From Paucilactobacillus hokkaidonensis JCM 18461 (GTDB lineage: Bacteria > Bacillota > Bacilli > Lactobacillales > Lactobacillaceae), in the NCBI RefSeq assembly GCF_000829395.1, contig NZ_AP014680.1:682001-746000 (forward strand): DNA of 64,000 bases, read 5' to 3'. Made by a program: the position numbers and the translations under genes. The notes below the pieces were generated by a model, which did not search any database, was not told the DNA's origin, and worked only from the letters and a program-made list of their open reading frames with translations. Every line of letters begins with the position of its first letter. The stretch's first letter is position 1. Positions 1-8,943 of the stretch are shown piece after piece.

Positions 1-1
1 T

Positions 2-1528
2 GCTTTATATGGTCCCTATCTGGCCTATTTAATGGGTTTCTTTTTATTAATATTAAAAAGTTGGTTTAAATTTCAGTTAGTGACTGGCTTCTTGTTACTT
101 TTTATCTCTGGATATTCAATGTATTTTCTTGCTAGGAAAATATCAATTAAAAAAGCTATTGCGGTTGGTTTAGCAATTATGTATATGTGTACACCCTGGG
201 TGGCAAGTGAATCATTTACAGCAGTGGGTGCTGCCTTGTTTCCACTGGTTTTTGTTGCTGGGGCCTCTATGGTCAATGTACCAAAACCCGTCTCAATATT
301 AAAGCTTTCGCTGTTAATGTCTGTATTAATCGAGGTTCATGTATTTACAAGTGTGTTGGCAGTTGTAGTTTTAATACCGTTTTTTGTAGTTGGCATGATT
401 AAAAATGAAAACAAAGGCAAATTATTATTACATACTATTCTGTCAGCACTAATTACGTTTTGTCTTACAAGCAATGTCTGGATTGCGTTAGTAGAAGTAA
501 TGGGAAGCAATAAAGTATTGACTGTATTTCCTAGTGAAATGACTAGGTCTACAATGGGCTTTTCTGATGTTCAGTTCAGTTTATTGAGCTATGGAATTAT
601 ATATTCTGTTGTATTTATGTTTGTTTTAGTAAGAACAATTGTTATGTGGCGAAAAATTGGTTTTTTTGAAAAATTAATAGACTTAATAGGAATATTTTTT
701 TTATTAATATCAACTGGATTATTTCCGTGGCGGGTTGTTGAACATCGTTTTGTATTTTTACGCACGTTTGTACAATTTCCACAAAGATTTTCTGTGGTCG
801 CTTTTGTGGCCATTATTCTTGGTTTAGGAATTTTTCTTAACGATTATCCGGCTTTAAAATCGATTCAGTTAAAAAATATTGGAAAGATATTTTATCTGGT
901 TTTGCTATCATTACTAATAATAAATGCAAATTCAATGTTTAAAGTAGTGACACAGTCCTGGAACACAAGTAGTCCTTATGCAGCTACTACTTTACCTTTA
1001 ACGAAGGATGCAAATAAAATTAGAGAATCGTTTAAAAATTCTAATAATCTGGGTGAACCTTTTGAATATTTAGCAAAAGTCAATCCCGATTATTTACCAA
1101 CTCAGAAAAATTTCACAGGTACGGTAGATGCATATAGTAAATTAAATCCGTATAATTTGTATTATCAGCAAATAAGTTTGAATAAGGTGAAACTGAAACA
1201 TCGTGTCGAAAGAAAAGGTACTATCGAGGTATCTTGGATCAATAGTGGTTTAGATAGCAGATTCATGCAACTGCCATTGGTTGAATATGCTCATAGTTCA
1301 ATATATATTAACGGCCATAAAGCAACAAAACGGAATTCTAAAGTTTCAAAGATTGGAGTTATTTCTGTGTATTCAGACGTTGGAAAAAATACATTAACAA
1401 TTGAATATATTCCAAGCCAAACTACTAGGAAAATTTTGATTGCAAATTGGATTTGTTGGATGTTTTTTTTGCTAGTAATTGGTTTGAGCTTTTTAAGGAA
1501 AAAATTATTTTTGGATCGTATAGATTAA
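2..1528 (+). CDS. Large polytopic membrane protein of the polysaccharide locus, 5' end cut by window edge
   Basis: The reading frame is open from base 2, before the first ATG at 32, and the upstream codons read ALYGPYLAYL, which continues the hydrophobic pattern. The true start is therefore outside the window. What remains has about ten membrane segments, then a soluble C-terminal part (roughly residues 320-470 from the first ATG), then a last membrane helix and a basic tail. This layout resembles YfhO/GT-C type glycosyltransferases or polysaccharide-modifying membrane proteins. No catalytic motif is clear, because the N-terminal acidic motif of GT-C enzymes would lie upstream. It precedes a prenyl-phosphate glycosyltransferase, a usual partner for GT-C proteins that add side sugars outside the membrane. 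The function is inferred from topology and context only. Confidence 0.6.
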   Translation, partial: ALYGPYLAYLMGFFLLILKSWFKFQLVTGFLLLFISGYSMYFLARKISIKKAIAVGLAIMYMCTPWVASESFTAVGAALFPLVFVAGASMVNVPKPVSILKLSLLMSVLIEVHVFTSVLAVVVLIPFFVVGMIKNENKGKLLLHTILSALITFCLTSNVWIALVEVMGSNKVLTVFPSEMTRSTMGFSDVQFSLLSYGIIYSVVFMFVLVRTIVMWRKIGFFEKLIDLIGIFFLLISTGLFPWRVVEHRFVFLRTFVQFPQRFSVVAFVAIILGLGIFLNDYPALKSIQLKNIGKIFYLVLLSLLIINANSMFKVVTQSWNTSSPYAATTLPLTKDANKIRESFKNSNNLGEPFEYLAKVNPDYLPTQKNFTGTVDAYSKLNPYNLYYQQISLNKVKLKHRVERKGTIEVSWINSGLDSRFMQLPLVEYAHSSIYINGHKATKRNSKVSKIGVISVYSDVGKNTLTIEYIPSQTTRKILIANWICWMFFLLVIGLSFLRKKLFLDRID

Positions 1529-1718
1529 AAGGTTGTTTTAATAAAATATAAAGGTAGCAAAAACAGTTATAAGACGTGCGAACAAACATTTATTTATTTT
1601 TTAACTGAACTTTAATTTTGTTTCAAGATTTCATATTTCCAACAAAAATTAGCTTTTGAATTGTTTGATTAACTGGTATTATGGTAAACAGGTGTTTAAA
1701 TTGAAAGGTTTAATTGAA

Positions 1719-2651
1719 ATGAAGAGATTGTCTATTATTGTGCCATGTTTCAATGAAGAAGATACTATTCCAATTTTTTTTAAAGTAATCGAAAAAATTG
1801 TTAAAAGCATGAAAAATATAAATACTGAGTATTGGTTTATCGATGATGGTTCTAGCGATCATACACTAACCGCCATTCATAAACTTAACGCCGATTATCC
1901 AGACGTGGTGCATTTTATTTCATTTTCTCGAAATTTTGGTAAAGAATCTGCATTGTATGCCGGCCTAAAGGCAGCAACTGGCGACTATGTGGTGGTGATG
2001 GATGTGGATTTACAAGATCCGCCAGAGTTGTTACCTAAAATGTACGATTATTTGGCAAGTGGTGAATTTGATTGTGTTGGAACTAGGAGAACTAATAGGG
2101 ATGGGGAGCCACCAATCAGATCTTTTTTTGCCGACCAGTTCTATAGACTTATTAATTCAATTTCTAGTACTAATATTGTGAACGGTGCTAGAGATTATCG
2201 AATGATGACACGTCAAATGGTTGATGCGATAATGTCAATGACTGAATATAATCGATTTTCAAAGGGGATTTTCAGTTGGGTGGGTTTTAAAACAAAATTT
2301 ATTGAATATCACAATGTAGAAAGGGTTGCTGGTAATACTAGTTGGTCTTTTTGGAAATTATTCAAGTATTCCATTGATGGTATAATGGATTTTTCAGATA
2401 TGCCACTGTCGATTGCATCTTGGACAGGAATATTATCTTTTATTACGGCACTTTTAGGATTAGTTTTCATTATAGTCAGAGCAATTACCGTGCCTAACAG
2501 TAGTGTTTCTGGCTGGGCCTCATTAGTTTGCATAATGCTCTTAATCGGAGGCCTGCAGCTACTGTGTTTGGGCATTGTTGGTAAATATATTGGTAAAATT
2601 TATTTACAAAGTAAAAATCGACCAATATATATAGTTAAGGAAAAGAAATAA
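1719..2651 (+). CDS. GtrB/CsbB-type prenyl-phosphate glycosyltransferase (GT2)
   Basis: This is a 310-residue GT2 enzyme of the DPM1/GtrB/CsbB class, which moves a sugar from a nucleotide donor onto undecaprenyl phosphate at the inner membrane face. Visible motifs are the N-terminal SIIVPCFNEED, the FIDDGSSD donor-binding motif and VVMDVDLQDPPE with the metal-binding acidic residues. Two C-terminal membrane helices follow (about 235-257 and 270-295). The frame opens earlier at 1656, but I chose ATG 1719 because AAAGG lies about 10 bases before it and family members start MK-x-SIIVPC. The lipid-linked sugar would feed a GT-C enzyme such as the gene upstream, which suggests side-chain glycosylation of a cell-wall polymer. 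The donor sugar cannot be read from the sequence. Confidence 0.85.
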   Translation: MKRLSIIVPCFNEEDTIPIFFKVIEKIVKSMKNINTEYWFIDDGSSDHTLTAIHKLNADYPDVVHFISFSRNFGKESALYAGLKAATGDYVVVMDVDLQDPPELLPKMYDYLASGEFDCVGTRRTNRDGEPPIRSFFADQFYRLINSISSTNIVNGARDYRMMTRQMVDAIMSMTEYNRFSKGIFSWVGFKTKFIEYHNVERVAGNTSWSFWKLFKYSIDGIMDFSDMPLSIASWTGILSFITALLGLVFIIVRAITVPNSSVSGWASLVCIMLLIGGLQLLCLGIVGKYIGKIYLQSKNRPIYIVKEKK

Positions 2652-2663
2652 TAAGAATTAAGG

Positions 2664-3311
2664 ATGCTGAGTGTGAAAGTCGATATTGAAAAACTAAATC
2701 GTCAATACGGTTATATTGCTATTAAGCGAGCTTTTGATTTTTGTGCTTCTATAATAGGATTGGTTTGTTTAAGCCCGCTATTTTTGATTTTAGCAATTCT
2801 TATAAAATTAGATGATCCCAGGGGCCCAGTCTTTTATTCTCAGATACGAGTTGGTAAAAATAGTGTTAATTTTAGAATGTTTAAGTTTCGTTCAATGGTC
2901 ACTAATGCTGATGAGATTCGTAAAACTTTAATGGACCAGAATGAAGTTGGAGGCCCTATGTTTAAGCTTAAACACGATCCTCGGATTACACATGTTGGCC
3001 GTATTATTCGTAAATATAGTTTAGATGAATTGCCACAGCTTTTAAATGTAGTAAATGGATCAATGAGTTTAGTGGGACCGCGTCCACCACTTACTACGGA
3101 AACAGAGAAGTATACATCTTTTGATAGACAGAGATTGTTGGTTAAACCAGGCTGCACAGGGATGTGGCAAGTTGGTGGTCGTAATGATGTTGATTTTGAT
3201 GAGATGGTTAGGCTGGATCTGGAATATATTACACACAGGTCAATGTGGTTAGATCTAAAAATTATTTTTAAGACGGTGTTGATTATGGTTAAGCCCAATG
3301 GTGCATACTGA
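2664..3311 (+). CDS. Polyprenyl-phosphate sugar-1-phosphate transferase (priming enzyme)
   Basis: A 215-residue bacterial sugar transferase of the WcaJ/RfbP/CpsE catalytic-domain family. It starts repeat-unit synthesis by placing a sugar-1-phosphate on undecaprenyl phosphate. One hydrophobic helix is near residues 25-50. It is followed by the family signatures KFRSMVTNADE, DELPQLLNVVNGSMSLVGPRPP and the CTGMWQVGGRND block. The length is that of the short form without the four-helix CoA-binding-like N-terminal part. It sits 12 bases after the previous gene and overlaps the next one, so the genes are probably co-transcribed. Being the priming enzyme, it marks the locus as making a Wzx/Wzy-type polysaccharide. 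The sugar (glucose, galactose or an N-acetyl sugar) is undetermined. Confidence 0.9.
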   Translation: MLSVKVDIEKLNRQYGYIAIKRAFDFCASIIGLVCLSPLFLILAILIKLDDPRGPVFYSQIRVGKNSVNFRMFKFRSMVTNADEIRKTLMDQNEVGGPMFKLKHDPRITHVGRIIRKYSLDELPQLLNVVNGSMSLVGPRPPLTTETEKYTSFDRQRLLVKPGCTGMWQVGGRNDVDFDEMVRLDLEYITHRSMWLDLKIIFKTVLIMVKPNGAY

Positions 3312-4530
3312 CATGGAAATACAAAAAAAGAGATTAAGAGAAGCTATTAATGATATTATTACAATTAGGGTGGATGCACGTAGTATTTATTTTGTCGCAT
3401 TTACTTTGTACCTAATTGTTGCCTTTTTGAAAACAACTATGATTACAGATTATCTATCTGCTCACATACTGAATTATGGTGCGTATTTTTCAATGGGAAT
3501 TTTGGCTTTCAAATGGCTATTCTTTTCAAAATTTACGAAGCGTCAATTAATAATTGAGTTGGCAGTTTTACTGTTTGCAGGTTTGTCTTGGCTTAAATCA
3601 GGTGATCCACTGGGATTTTATATGGCGGCATTGGTTATAACGGCTCGAGGGCAAAACTTTAAAGAAATAATAAAATGGTATGTAATATTAGCAACCGTGA
3701 TGCTTGCCCTAACTGTTATTTTATCTGAAGTTAATATAATTAAAAATTTGTCCTATTTAAGAGCGGCTCATATTAGGTATGCTTTTGGTATTGTATATCC
3801 AACTGATTTTGCATCGCATGTTTTCTATCTGATGCTGGCTTATTGTTATTTGTGTTTTCATTCATTAAACTATAAGTATTATTGGGGATTAGTTATTGTC
3901 GCAGGGCTAATATATTATTTTGCAGATGCAAGGTTGGATACTATTTTAATTTTGGCAATTATACCAGTGATGATTATTGCAAAAAAGAAACAGTATGATA
4001 ATTTTGACAGTAGCGGATTGCTAAATTATAGTTGGATGGCTACTGGTGTCTTAGCATATCTTGCGATTGTGGCTGCAATTTTTTATGATTCTACAGGCCC
4101 TCTTAGTCCAATTAATCGATTACTTTCGTCCCGTATCGCTCTTAGTCATAGTGGCTTTACAAAGTATGGTGTATCAATAATTGGGCAGAAAGTGAAAGAA
4201 TATGGTTGGGGTGGCGCTCAAGGTTTTAAGAATTTCAATGTTGGAGGACAACTTCATCAATATTTTATGCTTGATTCTTCATTTGTTCGGTTATTATTAA
4301 TCTATGGCATAGTTGCATTTTTAATCACTATTGTGGCAATTTCTTATACAACTCTTAAGGCCACACAAATTGATAACTTTGCCCTAGTTGCCATTTTATT
4401 GTTAGTTGCTTTGAGTTGCTTGATTGACCAGCATATGTTGGAATTGGCTTACAATCCATTTTATATTGCAATCTGTGCAAGCATCGAATCAGGATCACAA
4501 TTAAAGAAGAGAGTAGGAATAACATTATGA
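3298..4530 (+). CDS. Wzy-like polysaccharide polymerase (O-antigen ligase/polymerase class)
   Basis: A 410-residue protein with about ten to eleven predicted membrane helices and one larger extracytoplasmic loop near residues 260-310 (SRIALSHSGF to GGQLHQYFMLDSS). Wzy polymerases have this topology but little sequence conservation. The loop sequence with YGWGGAQGF and HQYFMLDSSFVRLLLIYG resembles the G-x-N-x-H-N-x(n)-G-x(6)-YG type loop seen in Gram-positive capsule polymerases. The call therefore rests on topology plus position between the priming transferase and the chain-length protein. ATG 3298 overlaps the upstream gene by 14 bases. ATG 3313 is an alternative, and neither has a clear ribosome site, which suggests translational coupling. 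Confidence 0.7.
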   Translation: MVHTDMEIQKKRLREAINDIITIRVDARSIYFVAFTLYLIVAFLKTTMITDYLSAHILNYGAYFSMGILAFKWLFFSKFTKRQLIIELAVLLFAGLSWLKSGDPLGFYMAALVITARGQNFKEIIKWYVILATVMLALTVILSEVNIIKNLSYLRAAHIRYAFGIVYPTDFASHVFYLMLAYCYLCFHSLNYKYYWGLVIVAGLIYYFADARLDTILILAIIPVMIIAKKKQYDNFDSSGLLNYSWMATGVLAYLAIVAAIFYDSTGPLSPINRLLSSRIALSHSGFTKYGVSIIGQKVKEYGWGGAQGFKNFNVGGQLHQYFMLDSSFVRLLLIYGIVAFLITIVAISYTTLKATQIDNFALVAILLLVALSCLIDQHMLELAYNPFYIAICASIESGSQLKKRVGITL

Positions 4531-5165
4531 ACCATTCATATACATTAATGGATTTTTGCAAATTGGTTTTAAAGCATATTTTCACTATTATTATTTTTGC
4601 ATTAGTATTTGGCGTTTTGCTCGGCGGTTATGCGAAAGTTAAACAGAGTACTACATATAGCGCTCGCAGACAAATGGTTATCAGTCATAACATTGAAAAA
4701 GTCAAAGCAAAAGATAAAAATTCGGTTGTACTGGCTGATATGCAAATGTTGAACACATATGCTAAGGTGGCTGATGATCAATCTGTATATAATAAGACTG
4801 CAAAGATTTTAGCACATAAATATCATATAAAAATGAGTGCTCGAAGTATTGCCAAATCTGTTGAAATTTCACCGGTACCACAGACACTTATTATGAATAT
4901 AACTGCTTCAGGCAAGTCTGGTAGCAAGGCGGTAAGAATAGCCAATGCAACCGGAGTAGCAGTTAAAGATGAATTACCCAATCTAGTTGATAATACGGGT
5001 AATATTAAATTATTATCATCAGCTGTAACTTCTGATTTAAAGAGTACAACAGGTCCTTCAGCGAAAAAATATGCTGCATTGGGTGTTGCTGCCGGATTAT
5101 TTATTGGACTGATAGTAGTGTTTGGTCGATATACTATTATTGATTCGAAGGAATCAAAAAAATAG
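4527..5165 (+). CDS. Wzz/YveK-like polysaccharide chain-length (co-polymerase) protein
   Basis: A 212-residue protein with a membrane helix near residues 15-35 (FTIIIFALVFGVLLGG), an external coiled alpha/beta region, and a second helix near 178-200 (AALGVAAGLFIGLIVVFG). This two-helix layout is that of Wzz/CapA/YveK chain-length regulators. Its ATGA start overlaps the stop of the polymerase, so the two are translationally coupled. There is no tyrosine-rich kinase domain (Walker A, Tyr cluster) fused to it or encoded nearby, and no Wzb-type phosphatase. The usual Gram-positive phosphoregulatory triad is thus absent from the visible part and may lie upstream of the window. Confidence 0.75.
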   Translation: MNHSYTLMDFCKLVLKHIFTIIIFALVFGVLLGGYAKVKQSTTYSARRQMVISHNIEKVKAKDKNSVVLADMQMLNTYAKVADDQSVYNKTAKILAHKYHIKMSARSIAKSVEISPVPQTLIMNITASGKSGSKAVRIANATGVAVKDELPNLVDNTGNIKLLSSAVTSDLKSTTGPSAKKYAALGVAAGLFIGLIVVFGRYTIIDSKESKK

Positions 5166-5181
5166 GCAGGTGGCTAGTTAT

Positions 5182-5946
5182 ATGAATGTTAAAATTTTAG
5201 TTGCGGCACATAAACCATATAAAATGCCGAGTGATCGGCAACTATACTTACCGATGTATGTTGGAAAAACTTTACATCAAAATGAAATTGATGGTTATAC
5301 AGGTGATGATACAGGGAATAATATTTCTGATAAGAATGGTACGTTTAATGAACTGACAGCAATTTATTGGGCGTGGAAGAATTTGGACGCCGATGCAATT
5401 GGCCTAGATCACTATAGACGATACATGAGTTTGAGCAGAAAAAAAGATATCAATACAGCCTTAAGTCAGGATCAGGTAGCACGTTTGTTTGAGGATCATG
5501 ATATTATTCTCCCCAAAAAGAGAAATTATTTTATTCAGACTAATTATGATCATTATGTTCATGCCCATCACAAAGAGCCGCTGGATGATACAGCCCAAAT
5601 AATTAAGGAAAAGTACCCTGATTATATACCATCGTATAATAAAGTGATGCAACGCAAATCTGCACACATGTTTAATATGTTTCTAATGAAGCGTGATAAG
5701 TTCAACGAGTATTGTGAATGGATGTTTGACATTCTATTTGAATTAGAATCTCGAACTAGTGTTGTCAATTATTCCCAGTATGAGCAACGGGTTTACGGGT
5801 TTGTTAGTGAATTGTTACTAGACGTTTGGTTAGACAAAAACAGCTACGACTATGTTGAGGTTAATTTTGTCCACATGGAAAGTCAGCATTGGATTAAAAA
5901 AGGGTTCTCATTTTTGTTACGTGCTTTGGAAAAACCTAAAAAATAG
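5182..5946 (+). CDS. DUF4422-family glycosyltransferase
   Basis: A 254-residue soluble protein of the DUF4422 family, which includes capsular polysaccharide glycosyltransferases of lactic acid bacteria. Family hallmarks are the N-terminal VKILVAAHKPY, the central NELTAIYWAWKN and GLDHYRRYM segments, and the HMFNMFLMKRDKFNEYCEWMF stretch. I chose ATG 5182, not the earlier in-frame 5122, because AGGTGG lies just before it and family members begin at this lysine-rich strand. The earlier start would also overlap the wzz-like gene by 44 bases. It probably adds one sugar of the repeat unit on the cytoplasmic side. Donor and acceptor are unknown. Confidence 0.85.
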   Translation: MNVKILVAAHKPYKMPSDRQLYLPMYVGKTLHQNEIDGYTGDDTGNNISDKNGTFNELTAIYWAWKNLDADAIGLDHYRRYMSLSRKKDINTALSQDQVARLFEDHDIILPKKRNYFIQTNYDHYVHAHHKEPLDDTAQIIKEKYPDYIPSYNKVMQRKSAHMFNMFLMKRDKFNEYCEWMFDILFELESRTSVVNYSQYEQRVYGFVSELLLDVWLDKNSYDYVEVNFVHMESQHWIKKGFSFLLRALEKPKK

Positions 5947-5961
5947 TTTGAGGTATGATTA

Positions 5962-6951
5962 TTGGCTAACTTAATTAGTGTTATTGTTCCGGTGTATAAT
6001 GTAAAAGATTATTTACAACAAATAGTGAATGACTTGGAAAAACAAACTTTTCGTCAGTTTGAACTTTTACTGATTGATGATGGATCCACTGATGGTAGTG
6101 GCGAGCTTTGTGACATTCTTTGTAAGAGTTCTCAATTAATGATTCGAGTAGTTCATCAAGATAATAAAGGACTGTCAGCGGCCAGAAATAAAGGAATTGA
6201 GTACGCAGACGGTGATTATCTGACGTTTATTGATCCCGATGATCGAGTTTCTGATAATTTTCTATCGTACCTGATTGAGCTTATTAATAAGTCAGAATGC
6301 TTGATGTCAGTTTGCTCGCATATGATTGTTCGAGGGAAGAAACAAAGGCTTGGAATCAATAATAATATTTCATGTGCTGTTGTCTCGTCAGAACATTTTA
6401 TAGAGGGCCTAATGTATCATCAAAGGTTTGACACATCTGCTTGGGCCAAAATGTATCATAAAAGTTTATTTGATGGTGTTAGATTTCCAATTGGCAAATT
6501 GTATGAAGATTTGGCAACTATCTATAAGTTGGCTATTAAGGCGCGTTACGTCTGTGTTGGCAATAAAGCTAATTATTTTTATTTAATTAGAGATCAATCA
6601 ATAACGAATGCCACTTTTTCTAAGCAACAATTGGATTTTATTGAAATTACGGATCAAATGAAGGCTTTGGTTGATGAAGTGTTTCCTTCCTTAGCAGATG
6701 CAACAGCGGAACGACTTGTTTTTGCGCATATCAGTACTTTAACTAAAACCTTTAATAGTGTGCAAGATAGTGAATTGAAAAAAATACAACAAGGTTTGGT
6801 TGAATTTATTCTCAATAATAAAAGAGATATTTTAAGTAATAAAAAAAGTTCTTTGCGAGATAAATTAAGTGTCTATTTACTAATGTTTATTAGGTTGAGT
6901 GGCTTTCGGTTATTTTGGCAGTGTTATGAGCATATTAGGAGAGTAGTTTGA
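5962..6951 (+). CDS. Family 2 glycosyltransferase (GT-A fold)
   Basis: A 329-residue GT2 with the N-terminal ISVIVPVYNVKDYL, the LLIDDGSTDGSGELCD donor site, GLSAARNKGIEYADGDYLTFIDPDD containing the DxD-type motif, and the WAKMYHKSLF and YEDLATIYKL segments typical of EpsJ/CpsI-like enzymes. It starts at TTG 5962, seven bases after a TGAGGT ribosome site. The nearby ATG at 5955 is out of frame. The 3' end shares one base with the next ATG (TGATG). It is likely a cytoplasmic enzyme extending the lipid-linked repeat unit. Specificity cannot be read. Confidence 0.85.
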   Translation: MANLISVIVPVYNVKDYLQQIVNDLEKQTFRQFELLLIDDGSTDGSGELCDILCKSSQLMIRVVHQDNKGLSAARNKGIEYADGDYLTFIDPDDRVSDNFLSYLIELINKSECLMSVCSHMIVRGKKQRLGINNNISCAVVSSEHFIEGLMYHQRFDTSAWAKMYHKSLFDGVRFPIGKLYEDLATIYKLAIKARYVCVGNKANYFYLIRDQSITNATFSKQQLDFIEITDQMKALVDEVFPSLADATAERLVFAHISTLTKTFNSVQDSELKKIQQGLVEFILNNKRDILSNKKSSLRDKLSVYLLMFIRLSGFRLFWQCYEHIRRVV

Positions 6952-7955
6952 TGAAAATCGACGTTGTGTTACCATGGGTGAATGGTGAAGACCCTGTATG
7001 GATTAAAAAAAAGGAAAAGTACAAAGATCGTGCCGGTGAGACGAAGATTGTTATGTCGAAAGCACAACTGAACGGGTCAGAAAAGTATCGGGATTCTGGA
7101 ACTTTAAAATATGCATTACGATCAATTGCCAAGTTTGCGCCGTGGGTCAATCAAATCTATTTGGTTACGGATCATCAAATACCCGATTGGTTTAAGAATG
7201 ATAATCCATTAGTAACGATTGTTAATCATGAGGATTTTATTCCCCACGAATGGTTACCAACCTTTAGTTCTAATCCAATTATATTGAATAGCTTTAGAAT
7301 TAAAAATCTGAGTGAACATTTCATTTTGTTTAATGATGATATGATTTTAAACAAAAAGATAAGTCCTGAGGATTTTTTTTCTGAACAAGGTTTGCCAGTT
7401 GACATTGGCATTTATTCAGTAATTCCAAGTTTCGAAGATTTTTCGCACCTAATTTTAAATAACATGATTGTAATCAACAAGTATTTTTCTAAATGGGCAG
7501 GTATTAAAGCAAACTTTTTTGGCTTTTTTAATTTTAAATATGGTAGTAACTTAGTACGTACCATACTCGCACTTCCATGGCACGGTGTTACTGGGTTTTA
7601 TAATCCGCATATGCCAATTGCTTATTTAAAAAGTTCATTTCAAGAAGTTTGGCAAAAAGAAAATAGCTGGTTGTCAGAAACTTCTTCACATCGTTTTAGA
7701 GAGAGTACAGATTTAACTGATTGGGTAGTACGTTATTGGCAGCTGCAATCTGGGAAATTTAAGGCGGGATCAACTAAATTTGGCAAATATTATTTACAAG
7801 ATCAGACAGAACAAATTGTGGTAGATCTAGAACAAAGTAGTCATAAGGTAATTTGTATTAATGATACGCCAATGACCAAGGATGGAGTTATTGATCAGAA
7901 AGTTAGTGAGGCTTTAGAAGCTAAACTTAGTATAAATTTAGTGTTTGAAAAGTAA
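6951..7955 (+). CDS. Stealth-family sugar-phosphate transferase
   Basis: A 334-residue member of the Stealth family, proposed hexose-1-phosphate transferases that build phosphodiester-linked capsules. Conserved region 1 is at the N-terminus (IDVVLPWVNGEDPVW). Region 2 covers about residues 45-115, with RDSGTLKYALRSI, FAPWVNQIYLVTD and later FILFNDDMIL. Weaker region 3/4 segments follow (PHMPIAYLKSSF, NSWLSETSSHRFRE). ATG 6951 overlaps the previous stop by one base and has AGGAG about ten bases upstream. A Stealth gene suggests that the polymer repeat contains a phosphodiester linkage or a sugar-phosphate branch. That is an inference from the family, not something the sequence shows. Confidence 0.85.
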   Translation: MKIDVVLPWVNGEDPVWIKKKEKYKDRAGETKIVMSKAQLNGSEKYRDSGTLKYALRSIAKFAPWVNQIYLVTDHQIPDWFKNDNPLVTIVNHEDFIPHEWLPTFSSNPIILNSFRIKNLSEHFILFNDDMILNKKISPEDFFSEQGLPVDIGIYSVIPSFEDFSHLILNNMIVINKYFSKWAGIKANFFGFFNFKYGSNLVRTILALPWHGVTGFYNPHMPIAYLKSSFQEVWQKENSWLSETSSHRFRESTDLTDWVVRYWQLQSGKFKAGSTKFGKYYLQDQTEQIVVDLEQSSHKVICINDTPMTKDGVIDQKVSEALEAKLSINLVFEK

Positions 7956-8013
7956 TGGTTGGTTTTTTGAGACCTTACATACATATTTATATTTGGTGGA
8001 ATAGGTGAAAATT

Positions 8014-8919
8014 ATGAATACTAACAAAGTATGTGCTGTGGTTGTGACATATAATAAAATAGATCTTTTAAAAGAATGTATTAGTCGATTAGAAAAACAA
8101 ACATTTTTGTTAAACCATTTGATAGTAGTAGATAATGCCAGTACAGATGGAACAGGGGACTATTTGGATCAAATCTCTAAGTCTAATTCTTCAGTTATAC
8201 CGATTTACTTACTTAATAATATTGGTGGTGCCGGAGGCTTTAATGCTGGGATAAAAAAGTTCTTAGAAACAGATGATGATTTTGTTGTCATTCTTGATGA
8301 TGATTCATTATTAGATTTTAGCTGTATTGAGAGTCTTGTTCTGGCGGCTAGTAAACTGCCGAAATTTGGATTTTTATGTAGTAATGTTAGATGGAAGGAC
8401 AATACGGCGTGTTTAATGAATGTGCCTAAGGTTTCAGAGGGCAAATGGAGTGATTATATTGAAGATGGCATAGTTAAAGTCGATACATGTTCATTTGTAT
8501 CAGTGTTCATTCCTAGGGACGTTGTAAAAAAAGTCGGATTACCAATTACTGATTTCTTCATCTGGGGTGACGATTTAGAATATACGGGTCGGATTAATAG
8601 TCAATTCAAAGAGCGCGAAAATTATTTGGTTGCATCTAGTAAGGTTACCCATGCCATGACTCACAATATCAATGTTGATATTGTGAGTGATTCAGAAGAT
8701 AGATTGCAACGTTATTATTACCGATATCGTAATCTTAATTTCGTTAATAGGCGGCAAGGATTAAAAGCAAGTACGAAATATGTGTTAAAATCAGTTTTAA
8801 CGATTTTTAAAATATTAAAAAGTAACGCTCACCATAAGGGGCGTCGGTGTGGTATCTTAATAAGAGGAATGTTAAGTGGATTTATATTTAATCCTAAAAT
8901 TGAAGTTATCGATAGTTAG
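8014..8919 (+). CDS. GT2 glycosyltransferase, galactofuranosyl/rhamnosyltransferase-like
   Basis: A 301-residue GT2 with VCAVVVTYNKIDLLKECI, VVDNASTDGTGDYL and NIGGAGGFNAGI followed by VVILDDDSLLD. The NxGGAGGF motif and the DDDS form are typical of the GlfT2/rhamnosyltransferase branch. A conserved FFIWGDDLEYTGRI segment and a HNINVD region follow. The next gene is UDP-galactopyranose mutase, so galactofuranose is the natural donor candidate. ATG 8014 has AGGTG six bases upstream. GTG 8005, with GGTGG before it, is also possible and adds three residues. The sequence between 8650 and 8695 contains an internal inverted repeat (CTCACAATATCAA and TTGATATTGTGAG) inside the coding frame. Confidence 0.8.
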   Translation: MNTNKVCAVVVTYNKIDLLKECISRLEKQTFLLNHLIVVDNASTDGTGDYLDQISKSNSSVIPIYLLNNIGGAGGFNAGIKKFLETDDDFVVILDDDSLLDFSCIESLVLAASKLPKFGFLCSNVRWKDNTACLMNVPKVSEGKWSDYIEDGIVKVDTCSFVSVFIPRDVVKKVGLPITDFFIWGDDLEYTGRINSQFKERENYLVASSKVTHAMTHNINVDIVSDSEDRLQRYYYRYRNLNFVNRRQGLKASTKYVLKSVLTIFKILKSNAHHKGRRCGILIRGMLSGFIFNPKIEVIDS

Positions 8920-8943
8920 AATTAATTGTTAGGAGCAGAAATA

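Noticed and set aside
8650-8695. Inverted repeat inside the GT2 gene as a regulatory site
   Set aside because: It lies within an intact reading frame without promoter or terminator features; it is probably chance or mRNA structure.
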